DNA from: JAJZMA01 sp021850405 | GTDB lineage: Bacteria > Chloroflexota > Dormibacteria > Aeolococcales > Aeolococcaceae | DNA: 37,236 nt | Assembly (NCBI GenBank): GCA_027365835.1 | Contig: DAHXLU010000067.1 | Span: 1-37,236, forward strand | Direction of reading: 5' to 3' | Shown here: positions 16,555 through 25,052 of the stretch, piece after piece | Position numbering within the stretch: the stretch's first letter is position 1 | Layout of the letters: each line of letters begins with the position of its first letter | Translations under genes and position numbers: made by a program | Notes under the pieces: generated by a model | Seen by the model: only the letters and a program-made list of their open reading frames with translations | Database searches by the model: none | Told to the model about the DNA's origin: nothing

Positions 16555-16799
16555 TCGGCCGCCGCGGCCAGCCGGCGCTCAGCCAGCAACTCGTCGACGA
16601 GCGAGCGTTCCTCTGGGACCGCGGAAGCCAATCCTCGTAGCTCCGCAACCGCGTCCCGCTGGCGTGCGAGCACTAGTCGCTGGCCAGCAACATGAAGGTG
16701 GAGCTGGTCCCCGGGGGCGAGACCAAGCGCACTACGGACCTCGGCTGGGATGACGAGTCGCCCCTGTTGACCTAGTACTACCGTGACATCCATGGACAT
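16551..16799 (-). CDS. vapB: VapB-type antitoxin, AbrB/MazE DNA-binding fold
   Basis: This 82-residue protein has the swapped-hairpin AbrB-type N terminus (VVLGQQGRLVIPAEVRSALG then LAPGDQLHLHV) typical of antitoxins that bind their own promoter, and a charged C-terminal helix (AVPEERSLVDELLAERR) that would wrap the toxin. It neutralises the VapC encoded immediately downstream and should repress the pair. I use the ATG at 16799; another in-frame ATG lies two codons later, and a longer upstream extension to 16928 would run through repeat DNA and is unlikely. Confidence 0.9.
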   Translation of the reverse strand: MSMDVTVVLGQQGRLVIPAEVRSALGLAPGDQLHLHVAGQRLVLARQRDAVAELRGLASAVPEERSLVDELLAERRLAAAAE

Positions 16800-16801
16800 A
16801 G

Positions 16802-16828
16802 TGTGCCACATAATGGAGAATTGTGCCA
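16802..16828 (-). promoter_or_regulatory. Candidate vapBC operator: two TGGCACA repeats
   Basis: Two identical direct copies of TGGCACA (minus strand; plus coordinates 16822-16828 and 16802-16808) lie exactly 20 bases apart, about two helical turns, directly upstream of the antitoxin start. CATTATGTGG between them could contain a -10 element. AbrB-type antitoxins bind repeated sites in their own promoters, so this is a plausible autoregulatory operator. Confidence 0.45.
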
Positions 16829-16856
16829 GTGACTTCGCTCCGCAGGCCGATGGATG

Positions 16857-16977
16857 CATATTCCAGTGAAACGCGCCCCCTGCGTATTCCAATGAAGTGC
16901 CCACCCCGAATGTGGTCGAAACGCACACCTAAGTGTGGCGGAAGTGCCCACCCCCAAATGGGGTTGAAATGCCCCCT
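16857..16977. repeat. Five degenerate tandem repeats, likely an insertion-sequence end
   Basis: Five units of about 22-27 bases follow one another: they begin near 16857, 16884, 16908, 16931 and 16956. Each reads roughly T-(T/G)-CNNTGAA-(A/G)-(T/C)-GC-(C/A)-C-(C/A)-CCC. The clearest are GTATTCCAATGAAGTGCCCA and AAATGGGGTTGAAATGCCCC. Arrays of this form are typical of IS21-family ends, where several internal repeats bind the transposase. No istA or istB gene is present nearby, so this would be a leftover end. Confidence 0.45.
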
Positions 16978-17315
16978 CCTGTGAGAGAGGCTGACAGGAT
17001 CATCTCATGATGCGCCCTCCTTGGGAGTGGAACAGAGGAGTGGATCATACTGTTGGAGAAGTTAGCCGGTTTCGGGGTTGTGTGATTCCAGCTTCGTTCC
17101 GCAGGGTTGGCGCCATGGGACGGCATCCGGATGGGGGGAGCTTGCAGACAATTGGGGGCTGTACTAGAATCTGGCTATGCTGGACCCGCGTTTCCCGCCG
17201 CCAGTTAAACGGGGAGGCCCCAATGTCATGCCGGGGGCACTGGGGCCGGCCAGGCATTTGCCATCTGGGATGTCGGTAGTCAGCATCCGGCGCCTGACGC
17301 GGCCCCTTAAATGGA
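16978..17315. other. Non-coding stretch right of the repeat array
   Basis: No gene supported. Several overlapping frames on both strands have no recognisable pattern. The stretch may be remnant mobile-element DNA, given the repeat array on its left. Confidence 0.35.
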
Positions 17316-17648
17316 GTGAGCTTGACTCCAGAAGACGGGGGGGTGGTGATTCTCCTCCTTGTAATTCTTCTTATGAGCCTTGTGCAGGTTGGATTGACAT
17401 GGGAACACTTCGGTTTTCTTGTGCTGTTTTTGTTTGCTTTCATGGCCCTGAGCGCTTTTGACAATCGTGGTCTGCATCTGGCAACCTGGCATGGGGATCC
17501 ATCTTTCGGCTACTGGACCATTCTTTGCCGGGAGCACCGCTACATGCGACGACCAGAGCTTGGCCGCTTGCTCAGCCACCAGGTTGTCATACGGTACCAG
17601 GACCCCACTTGCCACCAGTGCATTAGCCTTTCGAGCGCGGAGGACTAA
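17316..17648 (+). CDS. Possible small two-helix membrane protein
   Basis: This frame of 110 residues starts with GTG and holds two adjacent hydrophobic segments near residues 9-27 and 31-47 (VVILLLVILLMSLVQVGL and FGFLVLFLFAFMALSAF), followed by a soluble half with several His, Arg and Cys residues. A competing minus-strand frame (17307-17732) covers the same DNA but reads the hydrophobic part as Lys- and His-rich low-quality sequence, so I favour the plus strand. The upstream site (GGAG overlapping the start) is poor. No family recognised; it may be a relic within the mobile-element-rich zone. Confidence 0.3.
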   Translation: MSLTPEDGGVVILLLVILLMSLVQVGLTWEHFGFLVLFLFAFMALSAFDNRGLHLATWHGDPSFGYWTILCREHRYMRRPELGRLLSHQVVIRYQDPTCHQCISLSSAED

Positions 17649-18142
17649 GGACAGTGCTGGGACACCACCATCTGCCTGAGGGGAAGCCTGAAGGTCCCAA
17701 AAGTCCATGGTCCCGCTATAGGAAAGGGCCACGCATGCATCCCTCCACAGTGCACATTGGTCCCTACCTGCTAGAATCCTTTCCCAGGGATGGCTGCTAT
17801 CGGGTTGCAGAGCTGGTGTTAATGTGGGCCAGGCGGTGGAGGTAGTACGGGGCTGCGTGTAGCGGGAATGACTGACTGAGCCGGATTGTGTACATCTTTC
17901 TGGAGGGTCGCGTTCACGGGCTTCTGAGTGAACCAGTGGGCCATGTCAGCACTGCATGGGGATACTGCGGAGATGTGGACGCAGTGGTCACCAAAGTCCA
18001 GTGTTTGAGACGTGCAGAGCCACTGCGATTCAGCGGGGGCTGGGTGCTGTGCTTGAGTTGTCTGTCAGGAAGCCTCAACTCGATCGGGGAAGCGCGTGCT
18101 TATAGTCCCAGCACCAGTGTGATAGCCTGCCCGGCAGGTGGC
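17649..18142. other. Stretch with no supported gene
   Basis: This stretch lies downstream of the truncated patatin gene. Plus-strand frames here run into the antisense of the patatin gene and have no family resemblance. I see no terminator, tRNA or repeat. Confidence 0.4.
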
Positions 18143-18760
18143 TCAGGCTACACTCAGACCATTGTCACCTGGGCTGGTCGCCGCAGATGCAGTCCGGAGA
18201 GCCCGCTGTTGTTGCACGTAGGCAGCGAAGCTGAACCCGGATAGAAACTTTTTGGTAGCTGCGTACCCTTCATCGTAGAGCTTCTTCCGGACTGCAACAG
18301 AGATTCCAAAGTCGTTTGGGTTCACCCAGGAAGTGTTTATAAAGACGCTCCTGCCCACCACCTTTGGCTCTGCCTCAATCCGGGTGTCCCGCCCATGGCA
18401 GGCGGTGTTGTACAGGGCAAGAACATACTGCACGAAATTGCGTTCGGGAGATGGGTAGATCTGGGTGGTGGGAGTCTCGCCTTCCAGTCGGATCCCAAAC
18501 GTGGGCCACCTTGGAGCGACTCCATTGTCAGTGTCAAAAAGCTCTATGGGGAAGGTTGAGGTGACCCCACCATCCACAAGGGTGGAGACCTGCCCAGTGA
18601 TAGCAGAGCGGATGTACTGGGGCTCAAATCCAAGGGGGATTGCTGCTGATGCGGCAACGGCGTCTGCCACAAGCTGCTTGTCCGGGTCCAGACCATAAAC
18701 CCTGGCATAGTCATCTGGCAGTATGATCTCCTCCTGGCGGAGGATGTCGGATGTGACGCA
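18143..18760 (-). pseudogene. Patatin-like phospholipase, 5' half missing
   Basis: The surviving part matches the C-terminal half of patatin-like phospholipases: TSDILRQEEIILPDDYARVYG, then VADAVAASAAIPLGFEP, then LVDGGVTSTFPIELFD, which includes the DGG motif with the catalytic aspartate. The N-terminal half with the oxyanion glycines and the GXSXG serine motif is absent. Upstream of about 18757 the reading changes abruptly to transposase sequence. The remaining 200 or so residues could not hydrolyse lipids without the nucleophile serine, so this is a broken gene. An open frame continues to 18835 through the junction, which could be misannotated as a complete gene. Confidence 0.8.
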
Positions 18761-18772
18761 ACGGCTCCATCT

Positions 18773-19034
18773 GGGCATCCGGCTCCTGGCAGATCCGCGA
18801 TACTTCGGATCTGGAGATTCCTGACCCAGCCCCAAGGGCCTGGAGAAGATGGTCCACCTTGCGGCTTGAGACCCCGAGCACGTATAACTCCATCACAATC
18901 GCACACACTGCCTTGTCAATCCGGGTACGCTGCTCCAGAAATGCAGGAAAGTAGCTCCCCTCCCGCAGTTTGGGAATCTCAACCCGAATATCCCCAGCAG
19001 CTGTGGTCAACAGCTTCCCGGTCAAAGGGTCCAC
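18773..19034 (-). mobile_element. IS256-family transposase fragment
   Basis: About 87 residues match the central N-terminal part of IS256/Mutator-type transposases: GDIRVEIPKLREGSYFPAFL, then YVLGVSSRKVDHLLQALG and SGISRSEVSRIC. Both the beginning and the catalytic DDE domain are missing. The match stops at about 18773, and patatin sequence begins within some 16 bases in the same orientation. The fragment marks an old insertion followed by deletion. Confidence 0.85.
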
Positions 19035-19445
19035 TTGCGCCGCTGCTCAGCCAGCGGCTCCCGATGCAGTGCCCACACTGCATACCAGGGAATTACCCAC
19101 AAGGCCGTCCAGGCACCACCACCCGCCCCGCCTTCCTGCGCGCCAGATCCATCTCCGTCCACCTTCCACCTGCGGACCATCGAGCTATGCCAGCACCCCT
19201 TTTTAGAATATGCGGCCCACGCCACTCCCTCTCCGGCCGTCCACCAGCGACCCCTCTACTCCGGCTGCCTCTCCCACGTCACCCCTGGGGATGCTAAGGG
19301 AGCGGCCACAACACTGTTCTCTGCGCCTCGAGAGCCTTTCCCGGGTCCCACGGCAGAAAACTGGCATGCCCATGGAGAACAGCCATCCAAGTAAAATGGC
19401 AGGAAACGCGACATAGCGTGCTCCTGCCTGCAGGTGATTTTTAGG
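19035..19445. other. Stretch between the transposase fragment and the helicase gene
   Basis: No supported gene. It should hold the promoter of the plus-strand helicase. AGGTGAT at 19432-19438 is the helicase ribosome binding site. I could not recognise the missing N-terminal transposase sequence here in any frame. Confidence 0.4.
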
Positions 19446-22133
19446 ATGACTGTGCTCACAGAGCTGCTTGACGAGTCCCAAAAAGCTGCGGTGGACCATG
19501 AAAGTGGCCCCTGCATGGTGCTCGCAGGTCCCGGCTCTGGAAAGACCAGAGTAGTGGTGGAGCGGTTTTCCCGCCTGGTTACAGCAGGGCACACGGTTCT
19601 GGTCCTCACCTATACCGTGGCCGCCGCCAGGGAGATGCAGGAACGGGCCGCAAAGTACGGATGGGCTGAGCAGGACGAAGGGGCTTCCCAGTTGACCAAT
19701 TTCCATACCTTTGCCCGCTCAGTGATCAGGGAATATGGTCCACTGCTGGGCTACTCGCCCCACTTCCGCACTCCAGACGGAGGCGAAAGGCGCCTCCGTC
19801 TCCATGAGCTACTGGTACGTATGCAACCGGACCAAATCTGGCACCCGGCTGACCCAGAGTCGCTAGAGCGCATTCTGGTAATAATCGACCGTGCACGACA
19901 ACAGCTGATTGCTCCTGGCGAAATGGAGTCCTGGCTGGCACTGGTAGCAGAAGAAAGCTGGGCACCCGCGTATCTATGCCAGAACGCGCAGCAGTGCGCC
20001 GCAGTCTACAGGGAGACCGAAGCCATGTACCGGGAGCATGGCCTGCTGGACCACGATGGGGTCATCCAGGCCGCAGTGGCCATCACCGGCCACCAGCGGG
20101 TGAGGGAAGAATTACAGGACAGGTTCCAGTATCTGATGGTAGACGAGTATCAGGACACCAACATCGCCCAAACCCTTCTCGTACGACACCTGGCTCCCCC
20201 GGGGGACAGTGTAATGGTGGTTGCTGACGACGATCAGGCAATCTACGCCTTCCGCGGTGCGCAACCAGCTCAAATGGCCCAGTTCTCCCGCCTGTTCCCC
20301 AGCCACAAGACAATCCGCCTTGCGCACAACTATCGGTCAGCCCCAGCGATCGTGCGTGCGGCACGCCAGCTTATAGGGCCAGACGATGACACAGTTCCCC
20401 CACCTGCCGCCGATGGAGAGCCTCTCTCGCAGGTCGATAAGGCACCAGTTCCAGGTGGAACCATCCAGGTCTGGGAAGCTGCCAGTCAGGAAGACGAGTT
20501 TTCTGCTGTAGTCGCAGCATGCAGGCAGCTGGTGCAAAGCGGAACAGAATCCGGCAAAATTGCATGGCTGTTCCGGGCAAATGCCGATGCAAATCTCGCA
20601 GCCAGGCTACTCTCAGAAGCCGGCATTCCGGTTGTTCGGGCCGGGTCAGTGTCCCTTCTCACCCATCCGGTGATAAAGGGGATATATGCGCTGCTGACTG
20701 CCATTGCGGAGCCAGAGAATCATCAGGCAGTCCTGCGCTGTCTGCAGTTGCCCAGATGGAGTGCCACGCCGAAGGAACGTAGTTCGCAACTGCAAAGCTG
20801 GAAAACCGGCAGACAACTACCAGCTAGCCACCCTGTCCACCAGTTAATGCCGGCCTTGCAGGACTTGCATAACGTGGCCGAAGAGGTCGATATACGGGAC
20901 CTGTTGCATACTGCCATTGCAGTCAGCGGAATAGCCGAAACCGGTTCCCCCCTGGCGTCCAGGCTTGCGGGAGAATTTGCCGAGGTCATCGACCGCTTCT
21001 GTGACTGGAGCCCGGACCACCGGCTGTCACGCACACTTCAATACCTTTCCGCCCTTGCAGCAGGTGGCGACGCAAGTGCTGAGTCCACCCAGAGCGAGGA
21101 CGGGGTAACTGTCAGCACAGTACATGCAGCCAAAGGCAGGGAGTGGGACATAGTGTTTCTTAGCGGCTGCAACAGCCGTGCCTGGCCATCTGTGGCAACG
21201 TTCTGGAAGCCATTTCCTTCAACCCTCGGCAACGAGGAACAGCGTCTCTTTTATGTAGGCATAACGAGAGCCCGGTCACAGCTCATAATGACTTTTTCCC
21301 ACAGGATCAGGGCTACAAGCAGCAGGCTGGAACCCGCAGCATTCCTGACTGCCGTGATGCAGGGGAGCAGGCAAGGCTGGAAACGGCTGGCACCAACGCC
21401 TCAACCGCAGAACAGGACCACACGGACAAACCCTGTTTCTGCCGCTCCGCAGGACGATCGCACTCTTCTGGTGTCAGCACAGGCACTTGAGGTAATGCAG
21501 AACTGTCCGCGACAGTTTGCCTATCAGCACATATACGGTCTGGACCGGCCACAAACTACAGGTGAGAAGTTCGAACGCATGGCCCGTTCCCTCTTGCTGG
21601 CAACCGCTACCCATGGCAAACGTACCTTCCCGGGACCAGCAGCTACTGCTGGGGATGCGTGGCTCTTCCGCGATGCTGCGCGGGCCGTGGCCCGGATAGC
21701 CCCTGTCCTCGGAGAAAGCTGCACAGTTGAAGCGCGCCTTCAAGTGCAGACCGACCACGCGGTTCTGACCTCCGAGGATGTGATTACACAGAACACCCAT
21801 CCGGCGGAGTGTCATGTGATTGAGTACACCCCTTCGCTGCTTCTACCACCGAATCCTCCGCCTTCGCTTCTGGTCTCTGCAGTTGCTCTGGGTACGCGTG
21901 AGAAGCGCGAGGTAATTGCAGAACTCCACAGTCTGACGTCCGATGCAAAGAGCTCATGGAGACTCACTGAGGCGGGCCTGGACAGTACATACCGCAACCT
22001 TGCCTACTGGGGGAGGCGCTATCAGCAGGCAGTACAGGAGGGCCTGTTTGCCCCTCGCCCCAGCCTTTCCCGCTGCCGCAGATGCCCATACCGCACCGTC
22101 TGTGATGAAGGGCAGGCGCACCCAGGCAGCTAA
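19446..22133 (+). CDS. UvrD/PcrA-type helicase with C-terminal Fe-S nuclease-like domain
   Basis: This 895-residue superfamily 1 DNA helicase probably acts in recombination or repair of DNA ends. The helicase motifs are intact: GPGSGKT at 28-34, VDEYQDTN near 232, ADDDQAIYAFRGA, VHAAKGREWDIVFL and EEQRLFYVGITRAR. From about residue 670 the protein has an AddB/Cas4-like layout: first cysteine in NCPRQFAYQHIYGL near 687, and three more in CRRCPYRTVC near 876-885, the four ligands of a 4Fe-4S cluster. Between them, where active nucleases have a D...(D/E)xK motif, the best aligned stretch is CHVIEYTPSL, with no lysine, so the nuclease is probably inactive. Start: ATG at 19446 with AGGTGA seven bases upstream; a GTG at 19434 is the alternative. 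It stands alone on the plus strand facing a long minus-strand block. Confidence 0.88.
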   Translation: MTVLTELLDESQKAAVDHESGPCMVLAGPGSGKTRVVVERFSRLVTAGHTVLVLTYTVAAAREMQERAAKYGWAEQDEGASQLTNFHTFARSVIREYGPLLGYSPHFRTPDGGERRLRLHELLVRMQPDQIWHPADPESLERILVIIDRARQQLIAPGEMESWLALVAEESWAPAYLCQNAQQCAAVYRETEAMYREHGLLDHDGVIQAAVAITGHQRVREELQDRFQYLMVDEYQDTNIAQTLLVRHLAPPGDSVMVVADDDQAIYAFRGAQPAQMAQFSRLFPSHKTIRLAHNYRSAPAIVRAARQLIGPDDDTVPPPAADGEPLSQVDKAPVPGGTIQVWEAASQEDEFSAVVAACRQLVQSGTESGKIAWLFRANADANLAARLLSEAGIPVVRAGSVSLLTHPVIKGIYALLTAIAEPENHQAVLRCLQLPRWSATPKERSSQLQSWKTGRQLPASHPVHQLMPALQDLHNVAEEVDIRDLLHTAIAVSGIAETGSPLASRLAGEFAEVIDRFCDWSPDHRLSRTLQYLSALAAGGDASAESTQSEDGVTVSTVHAAKGREWDIVFLSGCNSRAWPSVATFWKPFPSTLGNEEQRLFYVGITRARSQLIMTFSHRIRATSSRLEPAAFLTAVMQGSRQGWKRLAPTPQPQNRTTRTNPVSAAPQDDRTLLVSAQALEVMQNCPRQFAYQHIYGLDRPQTTGEKFERMARSLLLATATHGKRTFPGPAATAGDAWLFRDAARAVARIAPVLGESCTVEARLQVQTDHAVLTSEDVITQNTHPAECHVIEYTPSLLLPPNPPPSLLVSAVALGTREKREVIAELHSLTSDAKSSWRLTEAGLDSTYRNLAYWGRRYQQAVQEGLFAPRPSLSRCRRCPYRTVCDEGQAHPGS

Positions 22134-22230
22134 ACAGCTACACCAATGTTTCCTGCCACGACGCCCGATGGGCCAGGGGTCTTTCCGGACGGCAGGATGG
22201 AGCCCCAACCAACCCAGTCTTTACCGGCCC

Positions 22231-23352
22231 TTAGGGAATGGTGATCAGCGTGCCCGATGGTGAAGGTGATGGCGTTGCAGAACCTGTTGGTCCGCTGGCA
22301 GTAGGAGTGGCTGTGGGTGTAGGTGTGGGTATTGGGGTCGGAGGGGCGGTAGGGGTTGGTGTTGCCTCACTGGTCGGAGATGGAGTTGCAGTGTAAACCG
22401 GCGTAGGCGTTGGAGAGGGCGTTGGGGTTACCGGTGCGGAAAGAATGGACACCGGAATGCTTGTGCTGAGAAGCAGGTTCCCGCTATCATCAGCGACCTG
22501 CACGGAGATGGTCGCCTTTCCCGCAGTGGCATCAGGAAGGGTCTGTGCACTGAAACTGACAGAAAGGTTGCCCGGCTGCCCTCCCCCATTTCTGGCCGGA
22601 ATATTCCACTCCCCATAGTATGCAAGCGAACTTCCCTGTGCAGGCACAAGGATTGAGCTGACCCGTGCAGAATTTCCGGAAATGGAATCGGTTTTGTAGA
22701 AGGCAAACTGTCCAGGCATATTGATAAGCAGGTCCACATTATTCGCAGCAGCTCCGCCCTCATTCAAAACAGATATCTGACAGGTGTAGTAACCTCCAGG
22801 AATGGCAGAGACGGGACAGTTGGCGACTGCAGTAAGACTGGGGGAAGGCGCAAAGATAATTGGAAGGGGGGAAGACTGTGCAGTGCCATACTTGCTGTTG
22901 CTGGATGCTGATGCGGTGATAGTGTAGTTGCCCGGCGACCCTGTCACGGTTGCCTGGAAGGTTATGGTCACTTCCGATCTGGACTGCCCTCCCTTGCTGT
23001 TTCGGGTTGGAGGGGTAAGACTCCATGTTCCCCAGGTCGGCTGCCCTGAGCCTGTCGCAGCGTCCTGGTAGATGTTGCGAATCGAGCCAGAGGAAGTAAC
23101 GCCTGTGGTTCCATCAAAACGAAGGACCGACGGGAGATCCACCGAAACTGTAACCCCGGAGAGGGATCCTGGACCCTCGTTTACAGCCGTAACCGAGTAG
23201 GTCACAACATCTCCCGTCGAAACTGCCGTACTGGAAGCCGCTGCCATGGAGACCGCCAGCTTTGCGTCTGCGGAGCCGCACCCTGCCAGGGGCAGCAGCA
23301 ATCCCAGCAGGCTGAGCGAAAACAGCATCCGCGCGACGCGGGTGGAGTGCAT
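22231..23352 (-). CDS. DUF11-type lipoprotein with Pro-Thr tail
   Basis: This 373-residue predicted lipoprotein has a signal peptide with basic N terminus, hydrophobic core (FSLSLLGLLLPLAGC) and lipobox LAGC with the lipidated Cys at 25. Two Ig-like beta domains of the DUF11 kind follow (VVTYSVTAVNEGPGSLSGVT and later CQISVLNEGGAAANNVDLLI), then a C-terminal tail of about 75 residues made of TPTP and PSPT repeats. Such tails commonly act as cell-wall spanning linkers or glycosylation sites; the role here is probably extracellular adhesion or envelope structure (inference). The ATG at 23352 lies eight bases after the maf stop with AAGGTG upstream inside the end of maf, so the two are likely coupled. 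A longer frame upstream would overlap maf and is rejected. Confidence 0.85.
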   Translation of the reverse strand: MHSTRVARMLFSLSLLGLLLPLAGCGSADAKLAVSMAAASSTAVSTGDVVTYSVTAVNEGPGSLSGVTVSVDLPSVLRFDGTTGVTSSGSIRNIYQDAATGSGQPTWGTWSLTPPTRNSKGGQSRSEVTITFQATVTGSPGNYTITASASSNSKYGTAQSSPLPIIFAPSPSLTAVANCPVSAIPGGYYTCQISVLNEGGAAANNVDLLINMPGQFAFYKTDSISGNSARVSSILVPAQGSSLAYYGEWNIPARNGGGQPGNLSVSFSAQTLPDATAGKATISVQVADDSGNLLLSTSIPVSILSAPVTPTPSPTPTPVYTATPSPTSEATPTPTAPPTPIPTPTPTATPTASGPTGSATPSPSPSGTLITIP

Positions 23353-23360
23353 GCCGGAAT

Positions 23361-24062
23361 TTACACCTTGCTCATATTTGGTGTACGCTTCCGTGAAACC
23401 GACATTGCCGGCCTGCGCAGGCGACGGGTCTCCCTGGATATGTCGGTCGCGGCTGGAAGGGGGACTGGATATCCCACCTCGCACAGCAGCCGAAATACGG
23501 CTGATACATCGAGCCCCACCACAGTGTCAACGCGACCGATTACCTTTTCAACAAAATCGGATGCTCCTCCCTGAAGGGCGTAGCCCCCCGCCTTGTCCAG
23601 CGGCTCTCCTGTAGCAACGTAACTGGCGATTTCAGTGGCAGACACTGGCTTCATCACCACTGTGCTGCGACTGACCTCCATCGCCTCTGCCCCACCAGGC
23701 CCGAGCACACATACGCCCGTGAGAACCGTATGGCGCTGACCACCAAGCAGGGCGAGCATCGACTCTGCTTCTGCACCATCCCTGGGCTTTCCCATTAGCC
23801 CCTGGGGCCCGAGAACCAGGGTGTCAGCAGCAATGACGAAGCTCCCCTGCGGTGCCTGCACGGAATAGGCCTTCTGGCGCGCCAGCAGCTGCACCACAAG
23901 CTCGGCTGGCAAACCTGGCGGTATGGCTTCACTGCAGGAGGGCTCTATGACCTTGAACCGGATACCCGCCCGGGTTAGCAGCTCTCTCCGCCTTGGACTC
24001 GATGACGCCAGAATCAGGCGGTAGGTCCGGCCCGCACGGGTTTCAGTCGTCAAATCCAGCAC
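23361..24062 (-). CDS. maf: Maf-family nucleotide pyrophosphatase
   Basis: Maf/YhdE proteins hydrolyse dTTP, UTP and modified nucleotides and are linked to septum control. The signature LILASSSPRRRELLTRAG starts at residue 16, AADTLVLGPQGLMGKP includes the catalytic Asp, and GGYALQGGASDFVEKVIG matches the conserved C-terminal active-site block. Length of 233 residues exceeds the usual 190-200 because of a basic C-terminal extension. The start is a GTG at 24062 with only a weak AAAGG directly adjacent, so the true start could be a few codons later. It lies between the complex I-like membrane genes and the lipoprotein gene on the same strand. Confidence 0.94.
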   Translation of the reverse strand: MLDLTTETRAGRTYRLILASSSPRRRELLTRAGIRFKVIEPSCSEAIPPGLPAELVVQLLARQKAYSVQAPQGSFVIAADTLVLGPQGLMGKPRDGAEAESMLALLGGQRHTVLTGVCVLGPGGAEAMEVSRSTVVMKPVSATEIASYVATGEPLDKAGGYALQGGASDFVEKVIGRVDTVVGLDVSAVFRLLCEVGYPVPLPAATDISRETRRLRRPAMSVSRKRTPNMSKV

Positions 24063-24316
24063 CCTTTACTTTTCTGTAGCCCAGGCACTGCATCAGCCGC
24101 ACCCGGGATTGCGCCAAAGCTGGCAGCACTGCGGTCCGGCAGTGTCACTAAACCTCATGATACCATGCCCGCCAGAGAGCCCGGCCATACCGGACCGCTC
24201 TTGCGCCTCTCCAGACATTTACCCGTCTGCACCAGCCTCCACCGGTCGTTCCTGTACCAGATGCTTCCCGCCAGCCCATCAGGTAACTGCGCATGGATGC
24301 GAGACCTACGCTGGCT

Positions 24317-25048
24317 TTACATGGGTCCATGTGTTGCAAGGATTGCAATACAGATTGCGCACAGAAATGTCCCAGCTCCAGCCAGGGCTGTTGCCCAGAC
24401 CCAGCGCTGGACGCTGGCAGAGAAAATCGCGGCGGTGAGTGCAGCGGCCCGCAGGCACGCAAGGACCAGCACCACCGCAATGAAGGGCTGGGCCCAGCCC
24501 AGGCCTGAAAAGGCGATGTATACCGCCAGGAGCCAGCCAGCAGCCGCGAGAACAGCATCCAGTGTTCCGTCATCGTTGCGGGCTACTGCCAGCACTGCTG
24601 CGGCAAGGCAGAGACCACACAAGCCTCGTAGCACCACCATTCCTGGTGTGCCAGAAACGTTGACAATGTCAACAGTTGTGCCACCGGAGAGAGAGTAGAC
24701 GCAGGCAAGGGCCAGCGCCACAGGGAGAGCGATCAGCAGCAGGGTGCGGCCAATGGCACGCTGCCTGGCTGCGCATGCCGCCACCAGCAGGAAGAGGGGT
24801 GCCGCCAAACTGGCTGCAAGGCCACCATGCACTGGCAAAATCGCGATAGGGGAGCCAGGCAGCGGCACCATGGCTGCAGTGATGCTGCAGAGAAAATAGG
24901 GTGTTGGCTCCTGACGACAGCTGCGGATCAGGGCTGCTACCCCTCCTTGCGTTCCTCCTGTGACCAGCACCAGCAGCACAACAAAGAAGATTCCACCCGG
25001 GTAGATCAACAGCGCCACTGCAGATGCAAGGAGACTCACAATGTCCAT
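24317..25048 (-). CDS. Divergent HyfC/NuoH-like membrane protein
   Basis: A strongly hydrophobic protein of 243 residues with about seven membrane segments. A weak but ordered resemblance to the HyfC/NuoH family is visible: EPTPYFLC lines up with the KE-x-x-TP stretch, and LPVALALACVYSLSGGTTVD lines up with the LPLGLALLGVVLLAG-x-LSLVDIV region. The family's charged quinone-side motif (ExNRxPFD) is replaced by ARNDDGTLD. The family's RxGPNRxG loop is missing. Known NuoH proteins are about 320 residues, so this is shortened. The ATG follows the stop of the upstream NuoN-like gene by four bases, so it is in the same operon. I am fairly sure it is a real membrane protein, less sure of the family. 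Confidence 0.7.
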   Translation of the reverse strand: MDIVSLLASAVALLIYPGGIFFVVLLVLVTGGTQGGVAALIRSCRQEPTPYFLCSITAAMVPLPGSPIAILPVHGGLAASLAAPLFLLVAACAARQRAIGRTLLLIALPVALALACVYSLSGGTTVDIVNVSGTPGMVVLRGLCGLCLAAAVLAVARNDDGTLDAVLAAAGWLLAVYIAFSGLGWAQPFIAVVLVLACLRAAALTAAIFSASVQRWVWATALAGAGTFLCAICIAILATHGPM

Positions 25049-25052
25049 GGCG

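Noticed and set aside
17307..17732. Minus-strand frame of 141 residues opposite the small membrane frame
   Set aside because: Its Lys/His/Gln-rich half is what the antisense of a hydrophobic segment gives. No family resemblance.
18711..18835. Extension of the patatin frame to 18835 as a complete gene
   Set aside because: The first 26 or so residues are transposase DNA read in another frame, and the GXSXG half is absent.
22260..22430. Tandem-repeat-like DNA of GTGGGTGT type
   Set aside because: It encodes the TPTP-rich tail of the lipoprotein and is explained by that protein's low complexity.
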